Assembly (NCBI GenBank): GCA_946803715.1
Contig: CAMPET010000017.1
Coordinates: forward strand, 454,691-511,887
DNA: 57,197 nt
Direction: 5' to 3'
Origin: Beroe ovata
Lineage: Eukaryota; Ctenophora; Nuda; Beroida; Beroidae
This document shows positions 20,901 through 33,420 of the stretch, piece by piece. Every line of letters begins with the position of its first letter. Position 1 is the first letter of the stretch. A program made the position numbers and the translations under genes. The notes beneath the pieces are model-generated. The model searched no databases. It was given only the letters and a program-made list of their open reading frames with translations, and had not been told where the DNA came from.

Positions 20901-23900
20901 CAACGCTGCCAGCATTCCAACAATCTCCTGTATGGATGGTACATTTAACGCATACATTTGACACACTGTGTAATGTGCATAAGGAATGTAGTGTAGCAGA
21001 AACCAGTCCAGTTTCGAGTGATTTACCTGATTACTATACCTATGACTGTCACTTTGGAGCAGTTTTAGTTGGATCATTTAGTTTGATTATTATGATACAG
21101 ACTGTCAAGGTCTAAGCTTGCTCATTATGCTGATCTCTAGCATTATGAGCAAGCACATTGACTTGATATATCATGATGTTTGAGTGCCTGCTGTTCCTTA
21201 TGTAGTACACAATACTATGTTTTGGATCATGACTTAGTCAGTACAACATAGCCCTGATTTAGGCAGGTCAGTGTTCGATTGTGTGTAGTGTGTAGTGTCA
21301 GTGGTGTATTTAGTACGATTTCTGTGAGGGAAGTTCAAATTCAGTGCATATTTGGGTTGTGCCTTGATAGAAAGGTGGGGGCGGATATATCATAGAGCCA
21401 TTCGTTCCTGTTCTAGGCGGTCGGATCGCAGATCGCAATCACGTCATCACTATAGAGAGTATGAGTCTGAATTGTGTGTGCGTGTGAGCAATCTCCGAGG
21501 AGGTGTCTAAATAAGGAATAATCATAGTAGTACGAGATTTCCATATAAGGAATAAACTGTTGTACACTTCACTGCCCGGAGTGGTTGAGAGAGAGTGATC
21601 ACTGTGTGAGATTGTCACATAATGTGATTGATTTGTCCTGAGTATGTAGCGAGTACTGTACTGTTTATGAATATGTAAAGAGACTTGGGTTGGGAAAAAC
21701 TTTATTACGGGCAAGAAAAACTAGTCTTCATTCACCTTCTCACATCGATTTCTCGCGTGTATCAATCATTTGCGAGCACGCAGTGATTCAGTATCATCCA
21801 ATTGACAATTGACATAATCCCCCCTTTGATAACCCGCTTTAATCACGCAATTTTCACACTTTCATCACGCAATTTTCACACTTTCATCACGTAATTTTTA
21901 CACAGGTGAACAACACCAATATCGAGGAAGTAACACACGACGAGGCTGTTGAAGCACTGAAGGGCGCCGGAGACAATGTTACGCTGGTAATTGCACAGAA
22001 CATGCCGGAAGTGGCGTATCCCGATAGTTCAGGTAGGGGAAAAACATTTCCTTGTGTTCGGGAAAACGTTTCGTTGTGTTTGGAATACATTCCCTTGTGT
22101 TTGTGTTTTGTGAACGGGAAAACAATGAAAATTCGGAAACCTGTGGCAGAGCACTCCACAGGTGTTGTCTCTTTTTCTGCGATAATGAAGGGAAGCACAA
22201 ATCTCCTCTCTCCTTCAGGTGGGTTATCCCCTCTGCCAGTGAGGCCGAGCAGAGAACCACGACGCGTAACCCTCGAGAAGGGAGCCGAGGTAACTCAACC
22301 CTCACTCCCACTTCCCACTCCCTAATTCCCCCGTTCCCTCTCCCCCACTCCCTAATTCCCCCCTCCCCCCAGGGTCTCGGGTTTAACATTGTAGGAGGGG
22401 AGTACAGCGAGGGAATCTACGTGTCGTTCGTCCTTCCCGGGGGAGTTGCAGATGTTAGTGGGAGTCTCAAGATGGGGGACCAGATACTACAGGTATATGT
22501 CGTGATGAATCGTGATTAGGGAATTTGTCACACCCTTCCCTCTCACTCTCTCTCACCCCCTCCCTCTCACAGGTAAACAATGAGAATATGGAGAATGCAA
22601 CTCACGAGGCAGCAGCATCAACACTCAAATCCGCGGGAAAAGTGGTCGAGCTACTCGTCAAATACAACCCTGAAGGTGCGGGATAGGTGATGCGGGCTGG
22701 GATAAATGCGCGGGATAGTAGTTGCAGGCTGGGATAAATGTGCGGGAAAGTAGTTGCGGGCTGGGATAAATGTGCGGGATAGTANATAGAGCCATTCGTT
22801 CCTGTTCTAGGCGGTCGGATCGCAGATCGCAATCACGTCATCACTATAGAGAGTATGAGTCTGAATTGTGTGTGCGTGTGAGCAATCTCCGAGGAGGTGT
22901 CTAAATAAGGAATAATCATAGTAGTACGAGATTTCCATATAAGGAATAAACTGTTGTACACTTCACTGCCCGGAGTGGTGAGAGAGAGAGAGGTCACTGT
23001 GTGAGATTGTCACATAATGTGATTGATTTGTCCTGAGTATGTAGCGAGTACTGTACTGTTTATGAATATATTAAGAGACTTGGGTTCGGAAAACTTTATA
23101 ACGGGCAAGAAAAACTAGTCTTCATTCACCTTCTCACATCGATTTCTCGCGTGTATCAATCATTTGCGAGCACGCAGTGATTCAGTATCATCCAATTGAC
23201 AATTGACATAATCCCTCCTTTGATAACCCGCTTTAATCACGCAATTTTCACAATTTCATCACGCAATTTTCACACTTTCATCACGCAATTTTCACACTTT
23301 CATCACGCAATTTTTACACTTTCATCACGTAATTTTCACACTTTCATCACACAATTTTTACACAGGTGAACAACACCAATATCGAGGAAGTAACACACGA
23401 CGAGGCTGTTGAAGCACTGAAGGGTGCCGGAGACAATGTTACACTGGTAATTGCACAGAACATGCCGGAAGTGGCGTATCCCGATAGTTCAGGTAGGAGA
23501 AAAACATTTCCTTGTGTTCGGGAAACATTTCGTTGTGTTTAGAAAACATTCCCTTGTGTTTGTGTTTTGTGAACGGGAAGACAATGAAAATTCGGAAACC
23601 TGTGGCAGAGCACTTCACAGGGGTTTCTCTTTTTCCGCGATAATGAAGGGAGGCTGCGAAAATAAACTGAAAAAAATGTGAAAATGAGCTGATTCCGAGA
23701 AAATGAGCTGAAACAAATCACCTCTCTCCCTTAGGTGGGTTATCTCCTTTGCCAGTGAGGCCAAGCAGAGAACCACGACGCGTAACCCTCGAGAAGGGAG
23801 CCGAGGTAACTCAACCCTCACTCCCACTCCCTAATTCCCCCGTTCCCTCTCCCCCACTCCCTAATTCCCCCTCCTCCCAGGGTCTCGGGTTTAACATAGT

Positions 23901-26900
23901 GGGAGGGGAGTACAGCGAGGGAATCTACGTGTCGTTCGTCCTTCCCGGGGGAGTTGCAGATGTTAGTGGGAGTCTCAAGATGGGGGACCAGATACTACAG
24001 GTATATGTCGTGATGAATCGTGATTAGGGAATTTGTCACACCCTTCCCTCTCACTCTCTCTCACCCCCTCCCTCTCACAGGTAAACAATGAGAATATGGA
24101 GAATGCAACTCACGAGGCAGCAGCATCAACACTCAAATCCGCGGGAAAAGTGGTCGAGCTACTCGTCAAATACAACCCTGAAGGTGCGGGATAGGTGATG
24201 CGGGCTGGGATAAATGCGCGGGATAGTAGTTGCAGGCTGGGATAAATGTGCGGGAAAGTAGTTGCGGGCTGGGATAAATGTGCGGGATAGTAGTTGCGGG
24301 CTGGGATAAATGTGCGGGATAGAATTTGTATGTCATACCTATCGTGTAAGATTATTTTCGTGGGACGCGGGTACGATTGTTTAAGCACTGTAATTGTTTT
24401 TGTTGTGATAACGTTTGTTGTGGGAAGTTTTGTGGTGATAGCGTTTTTCTTTTGAGACCTGGGAGACCGGTCGAATTTGAAAGTTTCCAGTCAGGCGGTC
24501 CTCACTCCTCTGTTTGCCAGGATTTTCCCGATTTGAGAAGCAGCTCGGCACTCTCCTTAACGAGACAGATGCGTCCCCAAACAGCCTGGGATCTGGTACT
24601 TAGTAATTAGTTATTAGTAATTAGTAATTAGTTAATTAGTAATTAGTTAATTAGCTAATAGCTATTCCTTTTGATGAATCTAACTTTAGGGAATGTTTCT
24701 TATTCTGCTAATCTGGTTTTCTTGGCTCTAAGCATGCCATAATATATTCCGGATTTTGCCAGTGAGCTTGTCTCCTTTCCAAACACAGCATATGTTAAAA
24801 CATAATTTCGTAATATGAATAACGTGTCTTTCCAATGAGAAAGTTGCTTTGATCAAACTGTTTCGCTCGAAAACGTCTAGAATTTCACCACTCTGACACT
24901 ATGAAATTCAAAGGTACGGTACGAACTAACCTGAAGAAGAGCCTCTTTGTCCGTGCTCTGTTTGACTACGACAAGTCCAAGGATCCTGATCTTCCCGGAC
25001 CTGGCCTTAGTTTCCGGCATGGCGACATCTTGCACGTGGTACGTGATAACCTGTGTACGTGACTTCCGTTTCCGAGAAGTACATGATATTTGTCGTCATT
25101 GTGACTGGTGTACGTGACTGGTGTACGTGACTATAGTGACTATATATATAGTGACTATAGTGTTGCACATAGACTCACGTGACTAGTAGTCACTGACTTC
25201 TGAGTTTAGTGTCGAAGTGAACGACTGTTGTTGTGATATGGGCATACATACGTGACTTTCGCAGTCATGGTTACTGTTGAATTTGACTTTCGTTTTCCTG
25301 AGTGGTGTCATTCGTTATCAGGAGTAACTGACGTTCTCGTAGATGTACGTGAATTTCGTTGTCGCATATTTTGTTTACTTGAAAACTGGTGTACGTCCGT
25401 TACTCGTGTTATAACGAAGCCCCCCCTCGTTACTCGTTAGACGAACGCTAGTGACGACGAATGGTGGCAAGCAAGACGAGTGCAGGCAGACGGTACCGAG
25501 GAAGGAAGAGGAGTGATACCCAGCAAAAAGAGGTGCAAACACAAGGAAATTTTTTATTGCCATTGAGTGGCAGTTTTCAATTGAGTTGCTTTAATTGGGA
25601 ACGAAGATGATTCACCTTTCATTCACCTTTATCTACGAAATTACCGGAATCCCAATATGAAGTCTGAAATAAGCGTTAAGAGTTGCGAAGATTGTAATGG
25701 AAATGTCAATTCCGTGTTAAAAACATCATAGGAAACGGGAGGAAACATAGGAAAGTGCCCATCCCATACTCTGAAGTTTTCTTTGAATCCGAATTCAAAC
25801 ACAAGGAAAAAACATGAATCAAAGTAAACATCGCTCTCCATTCAATCTGAATGTGACCTCGGTCAGTAATATTTCTAGCGGTAACAAAAGTTACCTTCTG
25901 AGCTCACGTGAGATAATTTGACTGACGGCCAGTGGCCACTCTTGCAGCAGCTGAAATCTAGAGTTTAGGTTGCGAGTTTAGATGTGGCGGAAATTCGATT
26001 GGGAATTGTTAGAATTATCACAGGTTTTTATAAGGCACGTGCCGACTTGGCGTTTGGAATTCTTCCCAATTCAAACACCAGCAAATAACACAAACCTAAG
26101 AAGGGAGCTCCGCTTGGTTTCATAGTAAAATCTGTAGCTTATTATCTGTAGCTTATTATCTGTAGCTTTATTATCACTATCGTTATTTTCCTTCTGAGTT
26201 TTCGTGACAGAGTGTTAATGAATTCGGGATAAGCTATTCATAGTCGACGAATAAATGATTAGGTAATGATCGCAACTCTAATCATTGAGTAGGTAGTTAA
26301 GCGTTGCGATTAGTGTTAATTGGTCTCTTTCATGCTAAGGAAATTAAAGAAATCTCTGGGATTCATATAGGTTACTGTTCAGAATTTATCATAGGATCGC
26401 TATTCAAACGCAAGAAAATTTCGTTTTATGAAATGTTAGTAGGGAACCGTCGCGTTTCTAGTGTCAGTACCTTACTTGACACTTCAAAGGAAATAATATT
26501 TGCAGTGGTAACTTACGTTACCTTCTCCATACTGACGTAGTGACGTAGTAGTGTTACAATGACGTAGTATAGCGTTACATTGACGTTGTATAGCGTTACC
26601 TTGAGTGTAACCAAACACACAACAAATGGGGTCAGGGTCCAGGGGTACTGCGTGTGATTATCGAGTTTCCCACTAAGGTCCGTGTAACGACAATCAATCT
26701 GAATCAGCGTGGCATTGTACCGTATTCAAACACAAGGAAACATCTTATTGGTGAAGACTCTTCACTCTAACTTGTTTACAAAACAATGTCCACGCACCTC
26801 CTTCATGGTTGAGTGGAGAAGTGCTAGTTCTGACGGATGGTAGCTGGTTCGAGTCTCGGGGAAAGCTTCATAGAAACAAGCTAACCTTGGCATGGTCCCC

Positions 26901-29900
26901 TCTTCCGATCTCTGTGCTACTGATATTTAAAGAAAAACATTCCATAGGGTGCACCTCGTGCATAATGATATGATAATAACTTTCGTTACTATTGTTCAAC
27001 TGATTTGAATTTTCGTGCGTGATTTTTGGGGAAATCAGTGAGAATTGCAATCACTCATTGATTGTGTGATAGAATTATGAGTTTTCGGGGAAGTCTCCCC
27101 AATTTTCATGGCCAATTTTCTTTAAAACTTTACCTAATTACTGTTATTTAAAGGTTTGAAATTTCCATTCCCCCCTTGTACAAAATCCTTCACTTTTTCC
27201 AGAGTCGAGAAGAAGGAAAGATCGCGAAACCGCTCCGTGAAGTTCAGTTCAAGTTCCGAGGACGCAATGCGACTGGGAAACACCTCGGAGTCGAGCACAG
27301 ATGCGGTGTACACGTACGAACCAGTAACTCAGACTTGGAGTAAGTCAAACACAAGGAAATGTATCCAAAAAACGGTCGTGAATTCCGACAATATTGGCTT
27401 TTTCGTCCGGAGATTCATCTCTAAATTTTTTGATTTGAAGTGAGGACAATTATTTTCTATTTCAGTCAAGTACATGAGACCCGTTATCGTGCTTGGACCA
27501 CTGAAGGACAGGATAAACGATGACCTCATGGCGGAGTTCCCAGATAAATTCGGGAGCTGTGTACCACGTGAGTCCATGATTTCAGCACCGACCACGCCCA
27601 AAATGAACTTTTTTCACTTCATTTCAAGATTTATGGCAAGTATCACGTTTCAAACAACTTTCCATGGTGATAATTTTAGTGAATCCTTGATAGTAAAATA
27701 ATTGTTATTCAGAAACATTTCAGAAACGGGAAATAATTCATACATGGCTTCAATCGCCCGTCGCCAAATTATAGGAAAGAAGGAATATCTTGGGATATTA
27801 CTAGAATAACCAAGACTGAATTCATATAAACTAAATTGTCTTTACTTAATGGCACCGAAGAATTTGCTATCTCAGGAGAAATCTGTAGTTGAGTAGTTTA
27901 AAAGCCTGCCATTTGATTTTGGCGGGAATTCCAAAATTCCTGAAATGGTAAGATGAACAATTTATCATGATGACTGTTATTCAAAATGGAATGAATAACG
28001 ACTGTAAATATATTTGTAAATCCTTGACACAAATCGATGCCACCTATACAGTAATATGCGATTCGTGTAAATACTTTGTTTTGATTTAATCCATGATATG
28101 CATGGAGTGCAGGCGTGTGGGACAATTCCCTCATATTAACTATTGGTACTAGCAAAAGTTTCGTAATTTTGACGGAGAAATTGCTGTAGTTAACATTCAC
28201 TGTTTTCACGCGCGTTCATATCATGCAATTTCCGTGCTTAACGCTGCGCTGCGGATTGTCACTCATTGCTGTTACTTTTAATGACTCTATTTGAGAGCTT
28301 TATAATGTAACTGGCAACCATCGACTTAAGAGAGGTTACGTCAGTCGTTCGTTACCAGTTTCTGTTACTGTTACCGTTACTATAATGCTGTTTACGCTAG
28401 ACCTTTTTTACATCTCCATTTTACAAATCAAAGCATGGCAAGACTAGTTTACGTTACTAGTCACGTGACCACACGCACGCGTGAGGGAAGTAACGCGTGA
28501 CTGTGAAATTAGTAACGCGTGATAGTGAAAAAGTAACGCGTGACTGTGAGGTTATGAACGCATGGCTGTGAGATCAGTAACGCGTGACACGCCCAGATAC
28601 GACACGTGAGAAGCGTGAGCATGAGGTTCACGGACGTGACTACTATTTCGTGTCGTCGCGTGAAGAAATGGAACGAGACATTCAGAATCATCTGTTCATC
28701 GAGGCTGGACAGTTTAATGATAACCTTTATGGGACCAGTATCGCTAGTGTCCGTGATGTTTCAGATATGGTAGGTTTAATGATTAATCACCTTAAACCCG
28801 ATTTCCATGAATATTGAATATCGTTATTTCTTACGAGATTTTTCCAAATAACCCCCCCTTTCCTGTTTCCCCTCTCACCTTGTCCACCCGGCATCCCCTC
28901 CCTTCACATCCCCACTCGTAGGGTAAGATGTGTATTCTCGATGTAAGCGGGTACGCGATAAAGCGTCTCCGGCAAGCCTCACTGTACCCCGTGGTCGTGT
29001 TCCTGCGACCTCTGTCACCTGAAGCGATCAGGTAGCGAAAATGTCACTGTGTCTTTATTTGACCACCGTCTCTATTTTAGCACCGTCTCTATTTTACCGC
29101 CGTCTTTATTACACCACCAATCAATGGTTTCAGACCACCTGTATCGAGCACTTGTTGAGCACTTTTTTTGCAATTCCGTATGTTTATGTTCTAATTATAT
29201 CTGTATGAGTAAGTGCTCATGTTCACAGTTGTAGAAACAGCAGGATGAGTGAAGAGCAAGCGAAGAAGAATTACGAGAGAGCCATGCGGTTAGAACACGA
29301 ATTCAAGCACTATTTCACAGGTCAGTGAGAAAGTTATCAACGTGTGTGTGTATTGTGTAAAGGCGGAAGGAAACTGACAAGTGTGCGTCCTTTTCTACCC
29401 CACCCCATACCTTAACCGATGTGTGTTAAGCCAAGGCGTGTTGCAATTGATTGGTTTTGGTATTTTTCTGTGCGCACCAATTGATATATACGATTGCTGA
29501 GAGCAATTCGTCTCCGACCATATTGCAAATTTCTTTTTGAATTCAGTTTGAAATCTCGCAGTTTGAAATCCGTTCTGAAAAATTAAAATTGGCTTCTGAA
29601 AAATTGAGAACACAAAATTTTCTAAAGCTCATTACAGATTTTCTAAATCAGAAGTTCATTCATTTTTAAGCTAAATTCCAAATAAGGTAATGATTATCAA
29701 TTGACATGAAAAAGCTAACTTCTATAGCTATTGCTAACTAGGAGAGCCAACAAGCGTCCACATTCTCATTATACTGATCCGAAACCTCAAAATCACCGTA
29801 TCCCACCACAGTTGAAATCCTGCAATCGGCCCCCTTAACGGCAAAGTACGCCACATCGCTGTAATGCGCCTCACACTCTCCCACCAGTAGCTCACTCTTG

Positions 29901-30986
29901 AACCAGTCCCCGACCCGGACAGTCACCCTACTGTCTCTCATGGATAGGCTCCACAGCGTGATTTCCTGCCCGCGCCACGCTGACGCGGGTGGAAGTGGGC
30001 GGGTTTGCATCTGTAGACAGCCCGTTAGGAGCAGCCGACCGAGTTTAAACCGGAGTGTGCCTGCGTGAGGGTTGTGATTAGTTATGTTGGTTTCTGATGA
30101 GCTACAGTTTTGATAGTTGCGATAGTGATTGTCGAGGGATTGTCGAATTAATTATAGTGCTGAATGTCTTGATTAGTGCCAGATCTCACCTAATTCTGCT
30201 CCTGCTGAATTGAACAACACAATGGTATTGGTGGAGCCCCACTTCAGCGGAGTATAGAACTCCAAATCCCGCTGGTTCAGGTTGTACTTCACAGCACATG
30301 TCGTATCAGAGCAGTGGTTACAGAGTGGTGTCCAGCAGTCGCTCAGGGATAGGAGGAAGGGTTCGTCGAGTTTGACGGTGTAGGATTCGGCGAGTGAGCC
30401 GAGGGCGAGGAAGGAGAGGAGGAGAGAGAAGGTTTTCATCCTAGATGAGGGTCAGAGGTGCTAACAAAAACTGGGATTGAATTTTTGTTTTCCGTGCGTG
30501 GCCAAGCAAATTGAAAATTATCTTAGATTAAAATGAGTTGAATAAGTGAAGTGACGAAAATGCAAATATTCTGCAGGAAAATGCAGCAAGCAACCTTACA
30601 TTTATGCAAAATTTCAACCTGCAAAAGTTTACTACTAACTGATAAGGCAAAATTCAATTATATGTTTTTATCATCAGTCCTATGGTCGGATTTCATTGTT
30701 TCTCCATATAATCAGCCCCTAAATTGGGACATTTTACTGGGTTTGATGTCACCAGCAGGCAGCTTTCATTCTTGAAACTGATTAATTCACACTCTACACC
30801 ATTATCTGTGCACACTCTACACCATTATCTGAAATCCATCCCTTTGAAACCCATCCCTCCGCCATTTCAGCGTGTGTGAGTGTGGAGCCAGGTCGACCAT
30901 ACGACAGCATATACGGAGAGGTGAAGGAGATCATCAAGATTCATTCCCAGCCTGCGTGCTGGATTACAAGCAAAGACAAGATATAG
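17923..30986 (+). CDS. DLG1: Discs-large MAGUK scaffold (L27-PDZ1-PDZ2-PDZ3-SH3-GK)
   Basis: Twenty-one exons splice in frame to 749 residues: 17923-17941, 18021-18152, 18259-18409, 18517-18596, 18679-18793, 18955-19048, 19205-19346, 19980-20059, 21906-22032, 22219-22289, 22373-22492, 22573-22675, 24521-24595, 24914-25038, 25441-25532, 27203-27339, 27466-27567, 28597-28769, 28922-29031, 29235-29320, 30871-30986. Domains: L27 (about 8-62), PDZ1 (118-205, GLGFSISGG), PDZ2 (214-300, GLGISIAGG), REPRRV then PDZ3 (328-412, GLGFNIVGG), SH3 (443-510, [17 protein letters not shown]) and inactive-type guanylate kinase (557-745). DLG organises junctions, polarity and receptor complexes under the plasma membrane. 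Exons 9-12 exist in a second copy at 23366-24183. A secreted-protein gene lies antisense in the last intron. The symbol is by family; the single gene would be co-orthologous to vertebrate DLG1-4. Confidence 0.96.
20082..20225. repeat. Tandem repeat, about 4 copies of ACCAATCATAGAGTTCATTA
   Basis: Four imperfect copies of a unit of about 34-36 bp (AACCAATCATAGAGTTCATT followed by ACTATCACTGAT or ACTATCCTTGAT) lie at the start of the DLG intron after exon 8. Confidence 0.85.
21392..24290 (+). repeat. Tandem segmental duplication (about 1.4 kb) in DLG, joined at a single N
   Basis: Copy 1 runs from 21392 to 22784 and copy 2 from 22786 to about 24290, with one N at 22785 between them. Each copy carries four exons (21906-22032, 22219-22289, 22373-22492, 22573-22675 and 23366-23492, 23735-23805, 23881-24000, 24081-24183) of identical length, encoding the C-terminal part of PDZ2 and all of PDZ3. 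The exon differences I saw are silent. Introns differ by small indels, extra TTTCATCACGCAATTTTCACAC units and a short insertion near 23660-23715. Splicing copy 1 straight into copy 2 breaks the frame, because the last exon of a copy ends in phase 1 while the first starts in phase 0. Only one copy can therefore be used per mRNA. Confidence 0.9.
23366..24183 (+). CDS. Second copy of DLG exons 9-12 (end of PDZ2 and PDZ3)
   Basis: Exons 23366-23492, 23735-23805, 23881-24000 and 24081-24183 repeat exons 9-12 of DLG with intact splice sites and frame. They could replace copy 1 as a mutually exclusive cassette, since exon 8 (phase 0) can join 23366 and exon 24183 (phase 1) can join 24521. The proteins from the two cassettes would be essentially identical. 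The neighbouring single N makes a false duplication from merging two haplotypes the simplest explanation. Confidence 0.6.
24596..24662. repeat. TAATTAGT tandem repeat
   Basis: Short direct repeats of AGTAATTAGTTATTAGTAATT begin right at the donor side of DLG exon 24521-24595. Confidence 0.8.
25533..27202 (+). other. Long DLG intron, no gene seen
   Basis: This 1.67 kb intron separates the last SH3 exon from the hook region. Apart from at least four copies of a CAAACACAAGGAAA-like motif (25537, 25796, 26405 degenerate, 26727) it holds nothing I can identify. Confidence 0.6.
29738..30439 (-). CDS. Secreted protein of unknown family, nested antisense in the last DLG intron
   Basis: Two exons (30190-30439 and 29738-30060) join through a GT-AG intron (TTAG|GTGAGA ... 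CACGCAG|G) with matching phase into 190 residues. The N-terminus [19 protein letters not shown] is a clear signal peptide with likely cleavage after LAES. Mature residues 20-83 contain a Cys-rich patch ([15 protein letters not shown]). Residues 84-190 are beta-rich with regularly spaced Trp and Tyr, for example [30 protein letters not shown] and [11 protein letters not shown]. No transmembrane segment follows the signal. I do not recognise the family; a jelly-roll or farnesoic-acid-methyltransferase-like fold is a guess. It lies wholly within DLG intron 29321-30870 on the opposite strand. Confidence 0.75.
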
Positions 30987-33420
30987 AGAAGTATAAGTGT
31001 GAAATATATAATAAATATGCTGAGATTATTATGTTATTCTTGTGGATGTGGAGGTTGTAGGTACCTGTTTTGGTTCAGGCTGGTTCAACTCAGATTTCAA
31101 TCACTGTACAGATGTTATACGCGGTTGTACAATGTACAACTGATATATTGTACAAAATGTTTTTGTGCATTGAATCATGCAAACAATTCGATGGAATCTA
31201 AAACCATCGTTTTCGACGTTTTCCCTGTCAGTTTAATAGCTTATACCGTGATTATGTAGTTTATCATAAAAAGAGTTAAGTCAGTATCAAGATTTTCTTT
31301 ATTTAATAAGTGCAATTTTTGTTATCAAAACACACCTATCGCATAAGTTAGATACGGTTAAACGCTCTTTCATGAATGTTCACTCGTTGAGTCGCTATTT
31401 AGCTGTGAATTGTTGCTGATATCGGTGAAAAGGAAATGAGAAATCATTTATAATTTTAAAAAGTAGTGAGTGAACATTATTTCGACGGAAGTAACCGGAT
31501 AATTCTATTAAATTTGATATGTATTGAAGTTTGATAATTCAGTTGTTGGAAAATGCCACACAATGTGAAACTAAATGTTAAAGTATTAAAAAAAGCGTTA
31601 TCTATTTGAAATCATTAGGGCTAAGTCTGATACCCCGTTGATTATTCATTCATATATTACATGCTGTCACTTCAGTGTCATTTTGATGAAGGATTGAAGA
31701 TAAGATATAAATAGCATTTGTAGCTGTCAAAGCCTCTGCCTTGACCTTAGGGACTGGATTATCTCAATCTGTATCATGTATCAATATCATCTGCAATTTT
31801 GTGTCAAATTCAATTGCATGATGTTCAACTTCAATGTACTGTCAGTGTCATTTTATTTAATAATATCATAACCATGATATGGATAGGTTTAATTCATGCA
31901 GTTTATGTAATTTTGTATAGTAATAGTACGTACTAGTAAATGTTTTACATTTTAGAATTGTTGCTTGAACTCGAAGGATTACTCCTCGCAGGATTTCTCC
32001 ATACCTATACCATCGGCCGCCTCGCTGGCGGGATTTTTCATTTTATTTCTATGTTCCCACGTTGCGTGACCCAACCTACGACTTTTCAGTTCACTGAGTA
32101 GTGTAAGTGAGTAGAATCTAGGGGGGCGCAACGTGTACTGCACAGGATTTTATTTTTAAATCTCTTGGCGGCGCGGCGCGGCCTGCCGCCTGCGTGCTGC
32201 GGCAATGCAATTGACAATGAATTACCATTGCATTGCGCGGCGCCGATGGCACTAGGAAGAAACCCTTATACAAGATTTACTCTGTACTCCATTCCCTCGC
32301 TGCTGGCCGCGCGCCGGAATGTCGGATTTCATCCCGGAATCAACCGATCAAAATCATGCGCGGCGAGCGCCAGCGAAAATAATTGTAGGATTTCACCCTA
32401 CCCTTGCTGGCGGGATTTTAAATCGGGGCGGATTGAAAATCGCGCGCACCGACGGTAGGGTAAAATCCTACAACGAAAATAATTGCCTGAGTATAATTTG
32501 CGGCGCGCGCGCAATGTGGTTGGCTATCATCATCAGCCAGAAAGAAAACGCCGATCAATACAAGTGGCTCGTACGCAGACTGTCGATCGATAATAGACCC
32601 TGTCGAGAATTTCGTTTGGCGCGCGTGGCGCAGACTTATTCGCGGCTTGCATAAGCGGTTTTGCATCGCCAGACAATGTACAGATAATTAGAGCATATCC
32701 GGCGAAGGCATTTTATTTCTATAGCTCTAACTCCGTGTCCTTAGTCTTTGTAGTGGCCCCGGTGACAGTCAGTCTGAAGCACTGTACAGCTTCTCATTTA
32801 GTCATGTATACTGGTGACTGGCCTGAGGGCATGCTCTGTCCGACTGACAGGTATGATCTGTGCAGAGTTCTGTTCTCCATAGGTATTGTCAACCAACAAT
32901 GTCCTGTGGCATAAAAAAGAGTAGGAAAAGTTAAGCTTGCCTGCTGACTAAGTCAAAGATCAGCCAGATATAGCTACTGCTATGGCTGGATTACCAGGGA
33001 GACTGGTCCTGCAAGATTGTAATAATTATAAACCCAATGAAAGAGTTTTTGTTTGCTCATTTACCAAAGCTCAGCCTCTAGGCATGTTCTGTTTCTTGGC
33101 TGTTCGTATTACCTGCATATAGTTTCAGGTATCTCCTTGAATGGTTTGAATTGTGGTGGTTTTTGGAGCATTCTGTTCTCCAGCTGTGCTTAGTAATTTG
33201 CTGCTGCATTTCATTATACCAGTGAGAGCAGTGACAAGTTTGATTAACACATCACTAATGGTCTGACAGAGGTCTCCCAGTGCAGTTTGTGAATTTTACC
33301 AAATGTGAATGTAGATTGTTGTCTATGGGGAACAACCATCTTACCTTTTTTTTGAAAATCTTTACATACAATATACATCTGTATTATGTATATCTCACAT
33401 CTTTCAGTAAATAGATCTCG
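30987..33420. other. Intergenic region after DLG, with dispersed repeats
   Basis: This AT-rich 2.4 kb contains the DLG 3' UTR, a GC-rich repeat at about 32100-32660 (listed separately) and the presumed promoter and 5' UTR of the zinc-finger gene, whose start codon follows an acceptor-like CTTTCAG at 33407. No further coding exon was recognised. Confidence 0.5.
31983..32660. mobile_element. GC-rich dispersed repeat (inverted copy of family A, plus CGCTGGCGGGATTT family)
   Basis: The block at 32360-32380 is the inverse of 17445-17465. GTAGGATTTCACCCTACCC at 32385-32403 faces its near-inverse GGTAGGGTAAAATCCTAC at 32454-32471. These are flanked by direct copies of CGAAAATAATTG (32374 and 32474). 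A related GCAGGATTT...CTCGCTGGCGGGATTTTT lies at about 31988-32030, and another copy inverted at 48575-48615. No transposase was seen. This looks like one or more non-autonomous elements inserted next to each other. Confidence 0.55.

Noticed and set aside
22085-22325. Open frames on both strands in DLG introns near 22.0-22.4 kb
   Set aside because: They run through splice sites of well-supported DLG exons and have no similarity of their own.
21906-24183. A DLG protein with duplicated PDZ2/PDZ3 segments in line
   Set aside because: Exon 22573-22675 ends in phase 1 and exon 23366 starts in phase 0; joining them leads quickly to a stop codon. Only alternative use or an assembly error is possible.
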